Part shown: positions 35,139 to 43,558 of the stretch, piece by piece
Layout of the letters: the number at the start of each line of letters is the position of its first letter
Numbering within the stretch: position 1 is the first letter of the stretch
Source: Uliginosibacterium sp036017065
Lineage (GTDB): Bacteria; Pseudomonadota; Gammaproteobacteria; Burkholderiales; Rhodocyclaceae
Reading direction: 5' to 3'
Length of the DNA: 64,000 nt
NCBI RefSeq assembly: GCF_036017065.1
Contig: NZ_JAYXHR010000003.1
Coordinates: forward strand, 501,008-565,007
Notes under the pieces: generated by a model
Database searches by the model: none
What the model was told of the DNA's origin: nothing
Seen by the model: only the letters and a program-made list of their open reading frames with translations
Position numbers and translations under genes: made by a program

Positions 35139-35987
35139 ATGGAATTTGCAAACCAGTTGAGAGTGGAGATCCAGCGCGGGGTAGCCCAGGCGCTGGCCGA
35201 GGACGTCGGCACGGCCGACCTGACCGCGCAACTGATTCCGGCCGAGCGCAGCGCCAGCGGTCGTGTCGTCACCCGCCAGGAGGCCGTGCTGTGCGGCTCG
35301 GCCTGGTTCAACGCGGCGTTCCAGATGCTGGACCCGGAGTCCACCATCGTGTGGCATGCGCAGGATGGCGATCGCATCGAGTCCGGCCAGGTGCTGTGCG
35401 ACGTGTTCGCCAATGCGCGCGCATTGCTGACGGCGGAGCGCACCGGCCTGAATTTCCTGCAGCTGCTGTCGGGCACGGCCACCGTCACGCGCCGTTTCGT
35501 CGATGCCATCGAAGGCACGCGCGCCAGCATCGTCGACACCCGCAAGACGCTGCCCGGCCTGCGCCTGGCGCAGAAGTACGCGGTGAAGACCGGCGGTGGC
35601 GTCAATCACCGCACCGGCCTGTATGACGGCGTGCTCATCAAGGAGAACCACATCATTGCCGCCGGTGGCGTGCGCGAGGCGATGCGTACCGCCCGCGAGA
35701 TCGCGCCGTCCAACGTGTTCATCCAGATCGAGGTGGAGAACCTCCACCAGTTGCGCGAGGCGCTGGAGAGCGGTGCGCGCATGGTGCTGCTGGACAACAT
35801 GGACCTGGCGGAGATGCGCGAAGCGGTAGGGATCACCGCGGGTCGTGCGCAGCTGGAGGCTTCCGGCGGCGTCAGCCTGGAGCGGGTACGGGCGATTGCC
35901 GAGACGGGCGTGGATCGCATTTCCATCGGCACCCTGACCAAGGACGTTCAGGCGGTGGATTTCTCCTTGCGTCACATCGAAGAGTAA
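35139..35987 (+). CDS. nadC: Nicotinate-nucleotide diphosphorylase (quinolinate phosphoribosyltransferase)
   Basis: Converts quinolinate and PRPP to nicotinate mononucleotide in de novo NAD synthesis. With the start at 35139 (AAGGTGGG upstream) it has 282 residues. Motifs are LAEDVGTADLTAQLIP near the start, ERTGLNFLQLLSGTAT, VDTRKTLPGLRLAQKYAV, GGGVNHRTGLYDGVLIKENH, MVLLDNM and LEASGGV, and the C-terminus DRISIGTLTKD. It is divergent from the glutamate-synthase-like gene; nadA and nadB are not in this window. Confidence 0.97.
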   Translation: MEFANQLRVEIQRGVAQALAEDVGTADLTAQLIPAERSASGRVVTRQEAVLCGSAWFNAAFQMLDPESTIVWHAQDGDRIESGQVLCDVFANARALLTAERTGLNFLQLLSGTATVTRRFVDAIEGTRASIVDTRKTLPGLRLAQKYAVKTGGGVNHRTGLYDGVLIKENHIIAAGGVREAMRTAREIAPSNVFIQIEVENLHQLREALESGARMVLLDNMDLAEMREAVGITAGRAQLEASGGVSLERVRAIAETGVDRISIGTLTKDVQAVDFSLRHIEE

Positions 35988-36105
35988 CCACGACATCGAC
36001 GGGCCGATACTCGCGGCCTGTGTGGCTGCCAGAGGGCGGCGCTACGACGACAACCACGAAGAACACGTTCCAGACAGAACGACCAGAAGAAGAAAGCCCG
36101 GATCC

Positions 36106-36243
36106 ATGCTGTTTGCCCTGTACTACGTCGTTGCCATCATCGTGCTGATCCTGCATTTCACCGGTTTTCTCGCCCGCCATCGCGTCGAATGGCTGGTCTA
36201 CGTACTGGCGGTGACGGTCTTCCCGGCAGTGCTGTATCTCTAG
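36106..36243 (+). CDS. Small membrane protein, 45 residues
   Basis: MLFALYYVVAIIVLILHFTG begins a protein that is nearly all hydrophobic, with two helices (about 2-19 and 28-44) around a basic turn FLARHRVEW. AGAAGAAAG lies upstream of the ATG, and a strong terminator follows 17 bases after the stop, which together support a real translated gene. A longer in-frame version from 36022 adds a highly charged, low-quality N-terminus and is less likely. No family recognised. Confidence 0.6.
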   Translation: MLFALYYVVAIIVLILHFTGFLARHRVEWLVYVLAVTVFPAVLYL

Positions 36244-36259
36244 ACCCGGGCTGCAAATG

Positions 36260-36295
36260 AAAAGCCCTGGCACCGTGAGGTGCCAGGGCTTTTTT
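36260..36295. terminator. Bidirectional Rho-independent terminator
   Basis: AAAGCCCTGGCACC, loop GTGA, GGTGCCAGGGCTTTTTT: an 11-bp GC-rich stem with A and T runs on both sides. It lies between the convergent nadC/small-protein transcript and sodB and can serve both. Confidence 0.92.
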
Positions 36296-36353
36296 GCGTC
36301 CGCTTGTCGTGGGCCCGGGGCCTGGATATGTCGATCAGGCGATCAGGCGTCGA

Positions 36354-36935
36354 TCAGGCGAAGTTGGCGGCAGCGAAGTCCCAGTTGGCGAGATTGTTCA
36401 GGAAGGTCTCGACGAACTTCGGACGGGCATTGCGGTAGTCGATGTAGTAGGCGTGTTCCCACACATCGATGGTCAGTAGCGCCTTGTCGGCGGTGGTCAG
36501 CGGCGTGCCGGCGGCGCCGGTGTTGACGATGTCGACGGTGCCGTCCGGCTTCTTCACCAGCCAGGTCCAGCCGGAACCGAAGTTGCCGACGGCGCTCTTG
36601 GTGAAGGCTTCCTTGAAGGCATCGAAGCTGCCCCACTTGGCGTTGATGGCGTCGGCCAGCGCGCCGGTGGGAGCACCGCCGCCGTTCGGCTTCAGGCTGC
36701 TCCAGAAGAAGGTGTGGTTCCACACCTGGGCGGAGTTGTTGTAGATGCCGCCGCTGCTCTTCTTGATGATGTCCTCGAGCGAGGCGTTCTCGAATTCGGT
36801 GCCCTTGATCAGGTTGTTCAGGTTGGTGACGTAGGCCTGATGGTGCTTGCTGTAGTGGTAGTCGAAGGTCTCTTCCGAGATGTGCGGAACGAGGGCGTTC
36901 TTGGCAAAGGGAAGGGGCGGCAGAGTGTGTTCCAT
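36354..36935 (-). CDS. sodB: Superoxide dismutase [Fe]
   Basis: Cytosolic enzyme dismutating superoxide. At 193 residues it is the normal SodB length. Metal ligands can be seen: His in YHYSKHHQAYV (near 27), His in QVWNHTFFW (near 74), and Asp and His in IDVWEHAYYIDY (near 157-161). Iron rather than manganese is indicated by the AVGNFGSGWTWLV block and by HTFFWSSLKP. The promoter is probably TTGTCA-N18-TAAAAT upstream. It stands alone. Confidence 0.96.
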   Translation of the reverse strand: MEHTLPPLPFAKNALVPHISEETFDYHYSKHHQAYVTNLNNLIKGTEFENASLEDIIKKSSGGIYNNSAQVWNHTFFWSSLKPNGGGAPTGALADAINAKWGSFDAFKEAFTKSAVGNFGSGWTWLVKKPDGTVDIVNTGAAGTPLTTADKALLTIDVWEHAYYIDYRNARPKFVETFLNNLANWDFAAANFA

Positions 36936-36999
36936 GGTATGGCTCCTTGGTAACTTGGAAGGATCTGCGAACGCAGAAGAACCTGGCGAAAACCCGAGG

Positions 37000-37029
37000 A
37001 TTTTAGTCGGGAAAGCAGGAGCCTGACAA
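37000..37029 (-). promoter_or_regulatory. Putative sodB promoter
   Basis: On the minus strand TTGTCA (37029-37024), 18-base spacer, TAAAAT (37005-37000), 65 bases before the sodB start. No Fur- or SoxR-type box is recognised next to it. Confidence 0.5.
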
Positions 37030-37030
37030 C

Positions 37031-37057
37031 CTCGTGGCGCCTTTGCGACGCCACGAG
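37031..37057. repeat. 9-bp hairpin between pectinesterase and sodB
   Basis: CTCGTGGCG (37031-37039) pairs with CGCCACGAG (37049-37057). It lies 28 bases after the pectinesterase stop and directly before the sodB -35 element. No T run follows, so termination efficiency is doubtful. Confidence 0.5.
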
Positions 37058-37084
37058 ATCTTCATTTGGATATACCCGGAACCC

Positions 37085-38302
37085 TTACTGCGCGCCGCTT
37101 CCGAGGCCGGTGTTGTTGAACTCGAAGAAGCGGTTGGCGCTGTACGGACCTTCCACCGAGCTGTAGGGGCGACGCGCCGTCGACGGACCCCAGGGCTCGG
37201 CCACCCGCACGTGCTTGCCGATGTTCGACTCGCGGATCACCAACTGGCCGTTGGGCGACACACCGTTGTTGTACACCGCCAGCGAGGCGACGCCTTCGTC
37301 CCAGGCCCGGCCCAGGTAGCTGCCGTTCGGCGTGGTCAGCGTGTCGGTGTCGAAGGTGCTGGTGACGAACAGGAAACCGTACTGGTTGCGCGGGTCCGTG
37401 CTCGGGGCCAGCCCGATGCCGCTGACCTGACGGTTGCCCAGGTGACGGATGCGGGTGCTTTCGAACACCGCCGTGCCGCGACCGAAGATGAAGTCCACGT
37501 CGCCTTCCACGTAGCTGTGCTTGAAGTAGCTGCGCGCCACGGTGTTGATGTTGGCGCTCTTCACGTACAGCGTGTCCTGGTGGCCCAGCACGCGCACGTT
37601 CTCGAACTCGTTGCGGTCACCGTTGAGCATCAGTGCCACGCCTTGCTGGCTGGTGGTGCCGTAGGTGCCTTCCACGTAGTCGTTGGCGAAGGTGAGGTTC
37701 TTGGCCTGGAAGTGGCCGGCGTTCACCGCGAAGGTGGCGCTGCCGCTGGTGCCGAAGGTGGCGCCGGACAGGTTGGCGTTGCAGGGGTTGGCGCTGCTGC
37801 CCACCGGCTTCGGCGTGGGGTTGGCGTTGTTGTAGACGATGACCGTCTTGGCGGCGTTGCTGTCGGTGCTGTACAGGGTGATCGGCGGCGCAGCGGCCGG
37901 GATGCACACCACCTCGCGATAGGTGCCCGGCTTCACGCGCAAGTACAGGCGGGTCGTGCCACCTTGCAGCACGGCGGCATTGACGGCCTCCTGCACGGTG
38001 GCGTGCGTGCCGCTGCCATCGGCCGCGATGGTGGCGAAGGGCTTCTTCGAACTCACCGAGCCGACCCCCGCGGTGGGGTTCCAGTTGTCGGTGACCAGTG
38101 CGCCCAGCGTGCCGCCTTGCGCGAGGTACTTCAGCGGCGTGTGGTTCTTCGCCTCGGCCGCGCTCAGTTGCGGGCGATTGGGCGTGCTCGGGATTTCCGC
38201 CTGTGCCAGACTGCCGAACGCGGTGGCGGCGGTCGTGGCGGTGATGACGGCGAGGTGAAGCGTGTGGCGCGCGAACGCGTGCCGACGGCAATTTGCAGCC
38301 AT
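37085..38302 (-). CDS. Secreted pectinesterase
   Basis: Carbohydrate esterase family 8 enzyme that removes methyl groups from pectin. The start at 38302 has GGAGGAG 5 bases upstream and gives 405 residues with a signal peptide (about 1-35, LAQAE). The right-handed beta-helix carries the catalytic motifs: GHQDTLY (near 239-245), DFIFGRG (near 268) and LGRAWD (near 328). Gln, Asp and Arg in the expected places suggest activity; the tail SSVEGPYSANRFFEFNNTG is ordinary for the family. Some bacterial relatives such as YbhC act on other esters. No pectate lyase or transporter is adjacent, which is odd for pectin use. Confidence 0.9.
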   Translation of the reverse strand: MAANCRRHAFARHTLHLAVITATTAATAFGSLAQAEIPSTPNRPQLSAAEAKNHTPLKYLAQGGTLGALVTDNWNPTAGVGSVSSKKPFATIAADGSGTHATVQEAVNAAVLQGGTTRLYLRVKPGTYREVVCIPAAAPPITLYSTDSNAAKTVIVYNNANPTPKPVGSSANPCNANLSGATFGTSGSATFAVNAGHFQAKNLTFANDYVEGTYGTTSQQGVALMLNGDRNEFENVRVLGHQDTLYVKSANINTVARSYFKHSYVEGDVDFIFGRGTAVFESTRIRHLGNRQVSGIGLAPSTDPRNQYGFLFVTSTFDTDTLTTPNGSYLGRAWDEGVASLAVYNNGVSPNGQLVIRESNIGKHVRVAEPWGPSTARRPYSSVEGPYSANRFFEFNNTGLGSGAQ

Positions 38303-38529
38303 GCTGAACTCCTCCAAGAGTGGATTTATCGACGCGATGTGCACGCGTCGGATGCGCGATATGCGGAGCGGATCTCTGTCCGTTTGCGCCGATTCTAGGA
38401 GCCGGAATTGCCGGCCAATCCGCGCCATCTCGCTGCGTATGAAATATATTTCCAGCCAAGCGTTTTCCCGCTGCCGGAACCAAGCGCGGACAGCCCCGGT
38501 CTGTCCGGCACCTCCATGACGATCCCGAC

Positions 38530-41046
38530 ATGAACTCCCTGCGACTGTCCCTCACCATGCTCCGCCGCGACTTGCGCGCGGGCGAATTGACGATGCTTGC
38601 GATCGCACTGCTGGTGGCGGTGGCGGCGCTGACCAGCGTGGGCTTCCTGACCGACCGGGTGCGGATCGGGCTGGAGCGCGATGCCAACCAGTTGCTCGGC
38701 GGCGATCTGCTGGTGCTGTCCGACACCCCGTTGTCGCAAGCCTGGCTGGACGAGGCGCGTCAGCGCGGCCTGCGCGCCCAGACCTCGATGCTCTTCAACA
38801 GCATGGTGAGCACCGACGACGTCGCGCAACTGGGCGCGGTGAAGGCGGTGGAGCCGGACTACCCCTTGCGCGGCAGCCTGAAGATCGCCGAGCGCATGGG
38901 CGACACCGGTGCCGAGGCCGGGCGCATTCCCGCCAGCGGCGAGCTGTGGCTGGAGGAGCGCCTGATCTCTGCGCTGTCGGTGAAGGTCGGCGACACCGTG
39001 CAACTGGGGCAGATGAACTTCCGCGTCGGCGGCATCGTGACCTTCGAGTCCGATCGTGGCAGCAGCTTCTTCGCCTTCGTGCCGCGCATCCTCATGAACG
39101 CCGCCGATGTGCCGGCCACCGGCCTGATCCAGGAGGGCAGCCGGGTGCGCTACCGGCTGCATGCGGCCGGCGAGCGCCGGGACGTGGCCGCGGTGGATGC
39201 GTGGATACGTCCGCAGCTCGGCCGCGGGCAGAGCCTGGAGAGCATCGACAACGCGCGGCCGGAGGTGCGCGAAGGCATGGACCGCGCGCAGCGTTTCCTG
39301 CGTCTCGCCGCCATGCTGGCGGTGGTGCTGGCCGCCGTGGCCACCGGGCTGTCCGCGCGACGCTACCTGCAGAGGCACCTGGACGGTTGCGCGGCGATGC
39401 GCTGCTTCGGAGCCACCCGCGGACAACTGCTGCGCCTTTTCCTCGGGGAGTTCCTGGTTTTCGGCGTCGTCGTGGCGGCGCTGGGTTGCCTGGTCGGTTT
39501 TCTCGTACAGGCTGCGTTGGGCGGCATCGCGGCCAACCTGCTGAACGCCGATCTGCCGGCACCGGGGCCGCTGCCTGTCTTGCATGGACTGCTGGTCGGC
39601 ATCGTGCTGGTGCTGGGCTTCGTCGCACCGCAGTTGTTGAGACTGGCGCAGGTGCCGCCGGTGCACGTGCTGCGCCGTGAATGGGGCGGCGCGGATGCAC
39701 GCAGCCTCGCGGCCTGGGGCGTCGGCGCGCTGGCGCTGGCCGGGCTGATGTTGTGGATCGCCGCCGACCTGCGCCTGGGGCTGTACGTGATTGCCGGCTT
39801 CGCGGTCGCCTGCCTGGTTTTCGCGCTGGTCGCGCGTGGCCTGCTGGGGCTCGCCGCGAGGGGGCGGATGCGTGGCGCCTGGGGGCTGCGCTACGGGTTG
39901 GCGGCGCTGCATCGCCGTCAGGCCAGCAGCGTGGTGCAGGCGGTGGCACTGGCGCTGGGCGTCACCGCCGTGCTGTTGCTGACGGTCACCTCGGCCGATC
40001 TGCTGGATGCCTGGCGGCAGCGGCAACCGGCCGATGCGCCCAATCGCTTCGTGCTGAACATCCAGCCCGAGCAGCGCGAGCCGGTACAGGCCATCCTGCG
40101 CGAGCATGGCTTCGACGACGTCCCGCTGTTGCCGATGGTGCGCGGTCGGCTGGTCGGCGTGAATGGCACGCCGATCAAGACCGAGGCGCTGGAGGAAGAG
40201 CGCGCCCGCCGTCAGGCCGAGCGCGAGTTCAACCTGTCATGGGCCGCGCAGTTGCAATCGGGCAACCGCATCGTCGCCGGCCGCTGGCATGGCGAGGGGG
40301 CGAACAACGAAGGCGGGACCAACGAAGGTGGGAACAACCAATGGTCGGTGGAAGAGGGGCTGGCCAAGCGGCTGGGCATCAAGCTCGGCGACCAGCTCGC
40401 CTTCGAGATCGCCGGGCGCCGCATCGAGGCGCCAGTGACCTCCATCCGCAAGCTGGAATGGGATTCGATGCGGGTGAACTTCTTCGTCACCGGCACCCCC
40501 GGCATGCTGGAAGACTACCCGGCGAGCTTCATCACCAGCTTCCACCTGCCGGCCGGCAAGGAGGCGCTCGTCACTGCGCTGGTGTCGAACTTCCCCAACC
40601 TCACCGTCATCGACGTGACGGCCGTGCTGGGGCAGGTGAAGGCGATGACCGACCGCCTGATCCAGGTGGTGCAGTTCATCTTCGGCTTCGCGCTGCTGGC
40701 CGGCGTGGTGGTGCTGTACGCCGCCTTGCAGTCCACGCACGACGAGCGTCGGCGCGAGCTGGCCGTGCTGCGCACCCTCGGCGCGCGCAACGTGCAGCTG
40801 CGCCAGGCGATGGTGGCGGAGTTCGCCGTGCTCGGCACCCTGGCGGCGGCACTGGCGGTCATCGCCACGCTGGGCATCGGCTTCGTGCTGGCCGAGTTCG
40901 TGTTCCGCCTGCCTTTCGATCCACGCGCGCTGGCATTGCTGGGCATCGGTGTCCTCGCGGCGGGGGCCATCACATTGCTGGGATGGCTGGGGGTGCGGCG
41001 CCTGTTGCATCACACCGTGGTCGAGGGCCTGCGGGCCAGCGCCTAG
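38530..41046 (+). CDS. FtsX-like ABC transporter permease, YbbP type
   Basis: Large inner-membrane protein of 838 residues with about ten helices: one near 20, three around 260-360, four around 390-500, and a C-terminal FtsX block of three around 715-830. The N-terminal periplasmic MacB-PCD-like domain contains LERDANQLLGGDLLVLSD. The second FtsX block has DERRRELAVLRTLGARNVQLRQ. Relatives pair with the ATPase YbbA and are thought to extrude lipophilic molecules or assist lipoproteins, but no ATPase gene is adjacent here. A short Asn/Gly-rich repeat sits near residue 595. GGA-rich sequence upstream is weak. Confidence 0.9.
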   Translation: MNSLRLSLTMLRRDLRAGELTMLAIALLVAVAALTSVGFLTDRVRIGLERDANQLLGGDLLVLSDTPLSQAWLDEARQRGLRAQTSMLFNSMVSTDDVAQLGAVKAVEPDYPLRGSLKIAERMGDTGAEAGRIPASGELWLEERLISALSVKVGDTVQLGQMNFRVGGIVTFESDRGSSFFAFVPRILMNAADVPATGLIQEGSRVRYRLHAAGERRDVAAVDAWIRPQLGRGQSLESIDNARPEVREGMDRAQRFLRLAAMLAVVLAAVATGLSARRYLQRHLDGCAAMRCFGATRGQLLRLFLGEFLVFGVVVAALGCLVGFLVQAALGGIAANLLNADLPAPGPLPVLHGLLVGIVLVLGFVAPQLLRLAQVPPVHVLRREWGGADARSLAAWGVGALALAGLMLWIAADLRLGLYVIAGFAVACLVFALVARGLLGLAARGRMRGAWGLRYGLAALHRRQASSVVQAVALALGVTAVLLLTVTSADLLDAWRQRQPADAPNRFVLNIQPEQREPVQAILREHGFDDVPLLPMVRGRLVGVNGTPIKTEALEEERARRQAEREFNLSWAAQLQSGNRIVAGRWHGEGANNEGGTNEGGNNQWSVEEGLAKRLGIKLGDQLAFEIAGRRIEAPVTSIRKLEWDSMRVNFFVTGTPGMLEDYPASFITSFHLPAGKEALVTALVSNFPNLTVIDVTAVLGQVKAMTDRLIQVVQFIFGFALLAGVVVLYAALQSTHDERRRELAVLRTLGARNVQLRQAMVAEFAVLGTLAAALAVIATLGIGFVLAEFVFRLPFDPRALALLGIGVLAAGAITLLGWLGVRRLLHHTVVEGLRASA

Positions 41047-41098
41047 GCGGCAGGCCCACGGCAGGTCCACGACACTTACAGGCGGCATAATCCAGCCC

Positions 41099-41830
41099 AT
41101 GCAAGCCATCCTCCGTGCCTACGCGCGCGCCCTGCGCAGCCTGTCCCAACCCGGCCTGTTGTGGCACCTGGTGTGGCCCACCTTGCTGGCCATCGCCTTG
41201 TGGGTGACGGTGGGCATCCTCTTCTGGGCCGACGCCACCGCTGCGTTGCTGTCGATTCTGCAGCGCTGGCCGGTGGTGGGTGGCTGGTTGAACGATGGGG
41301 AAACGGTGCGCGTGGCCACCGGCTTCGTCATCAACCTGCTGCTGTTCCTGCTGTCGGTGCCGCTGATCTTCGTCACCGCGGCGATCATCGTCGCCGTCGT
41401 CGCCTTGCCCTTCATGCTCGACCGCGTGGCGCGCAGCGACTATGCCGACCTGGAGCAGCGCCGTGGCGGCAGCTTCGCCGGCAGCGTCTTCAACGCCTTG
41501 TGGGCCTTGCTGGTGTTTCTGGTGGTTGCCTTCTTCACCCTGCCGCTGTGGCTGGTGCCGGGTCTGGGCATCCTCCTGTCCGTGGGCCTGTCGGCCTGGC
41601 TCAACCAGCGTTGCTATCGCTACGACGCGCTGATGGCGCATGCCGATCGCAATGAAATGAAGGCTGTGCCGCGGCGCCACCGCGGCAGCCTCTACCTGCT
41701 GGGCATCGGTGCCGGGGTCCTGGCTTTCGTGCCGGTACTCAACCTCTTCGTGCCGGCCTTCACCGGGCTCGCGTTCGTCCACTACCTGCTGGAGGCCCTG
41801 CGGATCGACCGTGGGGCAAGACCGGTCTGA
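41099..41830 (+). CDS. EI24/CysZ-like membrane protein
   Basis: Membrane protein of 243 residues with four to six helices (about 20-45, 75-105, 140-175 and 200-225), recognised as the EI24 domain family that includes CysZ. LSQPGLLWHLVWPTLLAIALW begins the first helix, and RRGGSFAGSVFNALWALLVF, SAWLNQRCYRYDALMAHAD and FVPAFTGLAFVHYLLE are family-like. Sulfate transport, as for CysZ, is not proven. No Shine-Dalgarno is visible; a CATAAT ends only 7 bases before the ATG, so a leaderless message is possible. It is followed by the CinA-N-like gene after 7 bases. Confidence 0.87.
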   Translation: MQAILRAYARALRSLSQPGLLWHLVWPTLLAIALWVTVGILFWADATAALLSILQRWPVVGGWLNDGETVRVATGFVINLLLFLLSVPLIFVTAAIIVAVVALPFMLDRVARSDYADLEQRRGGSFAGSVFNALWALLVFLVVAFFTLPLWLVPGLGILLSVGLSAWLNQRCYRYDALMAHADRNEMKAVPRRHRGSLYLLGIGAGVLAFVPVLNLFVPAFTGLAFVHYLLEALRIDRGARPV

Positions 41831-41837
41831 GGCCACC

Positions 41838-42599
41838 ATGGACTTTGGCGTCCTGATCATCGGCGACGAGATCCTGTCGGGGCGTCGCAAGGACGTGCAC
41901 CTCGCACGCAGCATCGAATTGTTGTCGGCGCGGGGCCTGCGCCTGGCCTGGGCGCGATACCTGGGCGACGACCGCGACGCCTTGTCCGCCGTGCTGCGGC
42001 AGACCCTGGCGGGGGAGGACGTCGTGTTCTCCTTCGGCGGCATCGGCGCCACGCCCGACGACCACACGCGGCAGGCCGCAGCGGCCGCGCTGGGCGTGCC
42101 GACCGTGTTGCATCCGGAAGCCGCGGGCTTGATCGAGGCGCAGATGCAGGCGCGCTGGGGCCGCGCAGCCACGCCGCAGCAACTGGCGATGGGCGAGTTC
42201 CCGCAAGGCGCCGGGCTCATTCCCAATCCGGTGAACCGCATTCCCGGCTTCTCGCTGCGGGACCATCACTTCGTACCCGGTTTTCCGCAGATGGCCCATC
42301 CGATGGTGGAGTGGGTGCTGGACACGCATTACGCCCATCTGCACCACCGCGACGACCGGGTGGAGGATGCGCTGCGTGTGTACGAGGCGCCGGAAAGTGC
42401 GCTGGTGGACCTGATGCTGGCACTGGAGCAGCGCCACGGCGTCACGGTTTTCAGCCTGCCGCACCTGGGCAGTGAAAGCACCCGCCGGCATATCGAACTG
42501 GGCGCCAAGGGGCCGGCCGAGGCCGTCGCGGCAGCGATGGCGGACATGCGTGCGGAACTGCAACGACGGGGCCATCCGGTGGAGGACTTGCCGGACTGA
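41838..42599 (+). CDS. MoaB/Mog-like (CinA N-terminal type) protein
   Basis: Cytosolic protein of 253 residues with a molybdopterin-binding (MoCF_biosynth) domain at about 1-165. It shows GDEILSGRRKDVHLA and FSFGGIGATPDDHTRQAAA. The C-terminal 85 residues are specific to the short competence/damage-inducible-like family and lack the CinA deamidase domain. Known relatives act in molybdopterin or nicotinamide-ribonucleotide chemistry; which applies is unknown. Translation begins 7 bases after the EI24 gene stop, so both are in one transcript that ends at a strong terminator. Confidence 0.88.
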   Translation: MDFGVLIIGDEILSGRRKDVHLARSIELLSARGLRLAWARYLGDDRDALSAVLRQTLAGEDVVFSFGGIGATPDDHTRQAAAAALGVPTVLHPEAAGLIEAQMQARWGRAATPQQLAMGEFPQGAGLIPNPVNRIPGFSLRDHHFVPGFPQMAHPMVEWVLDTHYAHLHHRDDRVEDALRVYEAPESALVDLMLALEQRHGVTVFSLPHLGSESTRRHIELGAKGPAEAVAAAMADMRAELQRRGHPVEDLPD

Positions 42600-42627
42600 G
42601 GTTGCTGCGCTTGTCGTGGCACAAACG

Positions 42628-42654
42628 AAAAAGCCCGCGACTCGCGGGCTTTTT
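42628..42654. terminator. Bidirectional Rho-independent terminator
   Basis: AAAAAGCCCGCG, loop ACT, CGCGGGCTTTTT: a GC-rich stem flanked by A and T runs, between the convergent CinA-N-like and phasin genes. Confidence 0.9.
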
Positions 42655-42687
42655 GCTGGCCGGTTGTAACGCCGGCTTACTTCACGT

Positions 42688-43248
42688 TCAGGCTGCGGCC
42701 TTCTTCGCCTTCGACGCGGTGACGCCGACAGCCTTGACCGTCGCGTCAGTGGCGGCAGCCATGTTGGCTTCGGTCATCTCGGCAACCTGCTTGGCGGCCT
42801 TGCTCATGCTGTCATAGGCCGAGTTGGCAGCGGCGATGGCGGACTTCATGGCAGCCACGGCCACGTCGGAACCAGCCGGAGCGGACTTGGCAGCCTTGTC
42901 CAGCACGGCCGAGACGTTCTTGTTCACTTCGGACAGTTGCACTTCGAAGATCTTCGACAGCTCGCCCTGCAGTTCCGAGCTGATTTCGTACAGGCTGCGG
43001 GAGTAGGCCACGACCTTCTCGACAGCCGGCTTGGCCAGCGAGGATTGCAGGCTCACCAGCTCCTGCACGTCCTTGGCGCCCAGCAGCGCCTTGGAGCTGG
43101 CGACGCTGTCTTCCAGGATGGAACGGGCGGTATTCAGGTTCAGCGCGGCGATGCGCTCGGCACCCGCGAAAGCGGTATTGGCCAGGGTGAGCAGCGTTTC
43201 GACACCGGCTTTGTTCGTCGCAGCGAATTGCTCAGGGGTAGCAAACAT
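42688..43248 (-). CDS. Phasin family protein
   Basis: Polyhydroxyalkanoate granule-coating protein of 186 residues. The start at 43248 gives MFATPEQFAATNKAGVETLL, followed by the Phasin_2 domain (about 5-115): NTAFAGAERIAALNLNTARSILED and AKDVQELVSLQSSLAKPAVEKV. The C-terminus is Ala/Lys-rich (ASKAKKAAA), typical of PhaP. Granule use is known for the family; the polymerase genes are not in this window. It has a near-perfect sigma-70 promoter and its own terminator, fitting the high abundance of phasins. Confidence 0.93.
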   Translation of the reverse strand: MFATPEQFAATNKAGVETLLTLANTAFAGAERIAALNLNTARSILEDSVASSKALLGAKDVQELVSLQSSLAKPAVEKVVAYSRSLYEISSELQGELSKIFEVQLSEVNKNVSAVLDKAAKSAPAGSDVAVAAMKSAIAAANSAYDSMSKAAKQVAEMTEANMAAATDATVKAVGVTASKAKKAAA

Positions 43249-43339
43249 GACGTTTCTCCTATGTAGGTAAGACTCTTGGTGGGACATCACTCGCTAGGCG
43301 CCCCCGCTGCAGCCGGGTTTGTTGCGCCGCACAATTCAA

Positions 43340-43367
43340 ATTATAGAGACGGGAAAGTCAATGTCAA
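43340..43367 (-). promoter_or_regulatory. Consensus sigma-70 promoter of the phasin gene
   Basis: On the minus strand TTGACA (43367-43362), 16-base spacer, TATAAT (43345-43340). Both hexamers are exact consensus. Transcription would start about 85 bases before the phasin ATG. Confidence 0.82.
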
Positions 43368-43503
43368 CGCAGCTTTGTGCATTGCGATGCGGGCAGGGGA
43401 TTGCCTGTTCCTATCGGAAACAGGCGCTTAGCGTGCCTGCGAAGAGGTATTCATGACGCCGTGCTGCGCTGCCGCGCGAACCAGGCGGCGCGCAATGGCA
43501 GGC

Positions 43504-43528
43504 GCAGCCTTGCATTGCGCAAGGCTGC
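43504..43528. repeat. 10-bp hairpin downstream of lptA
   Basis: GCAGCCTTGC (43504-43513), loop ATTGC, GCAAGGCTGC (43519-43528), 31 bases past the lptA stop. It has no T run, so it may be a Rho-dependent 3' end or a stabilising stem. Confidence 0.55.
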
Positions 43529-43558
43529 CGTGCGTGTCTGTGGAACTGGGGGTGTGGA

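Larger units (their letters stand above)
43249..43558. other. 310-base region between the phasin and lptA genes
   Basis: It contains the phasin promoter (43340-43367), a 7-bp hairpin GCCTGTT/AACAGGC at about 43401-43425, and a 10-bp hairpin after lptA. No coding frame with support is present; in particular lptB, expected after lptA, is absent. Confidence 0.6.

Noticed and set aside
35043..35996. N-terminal extension of the glutamate-synthase-like protein
   Set aside because: The in-frame extension is antisense through all of nadC. The hydrophobic anchor begins just after the start at 35042.
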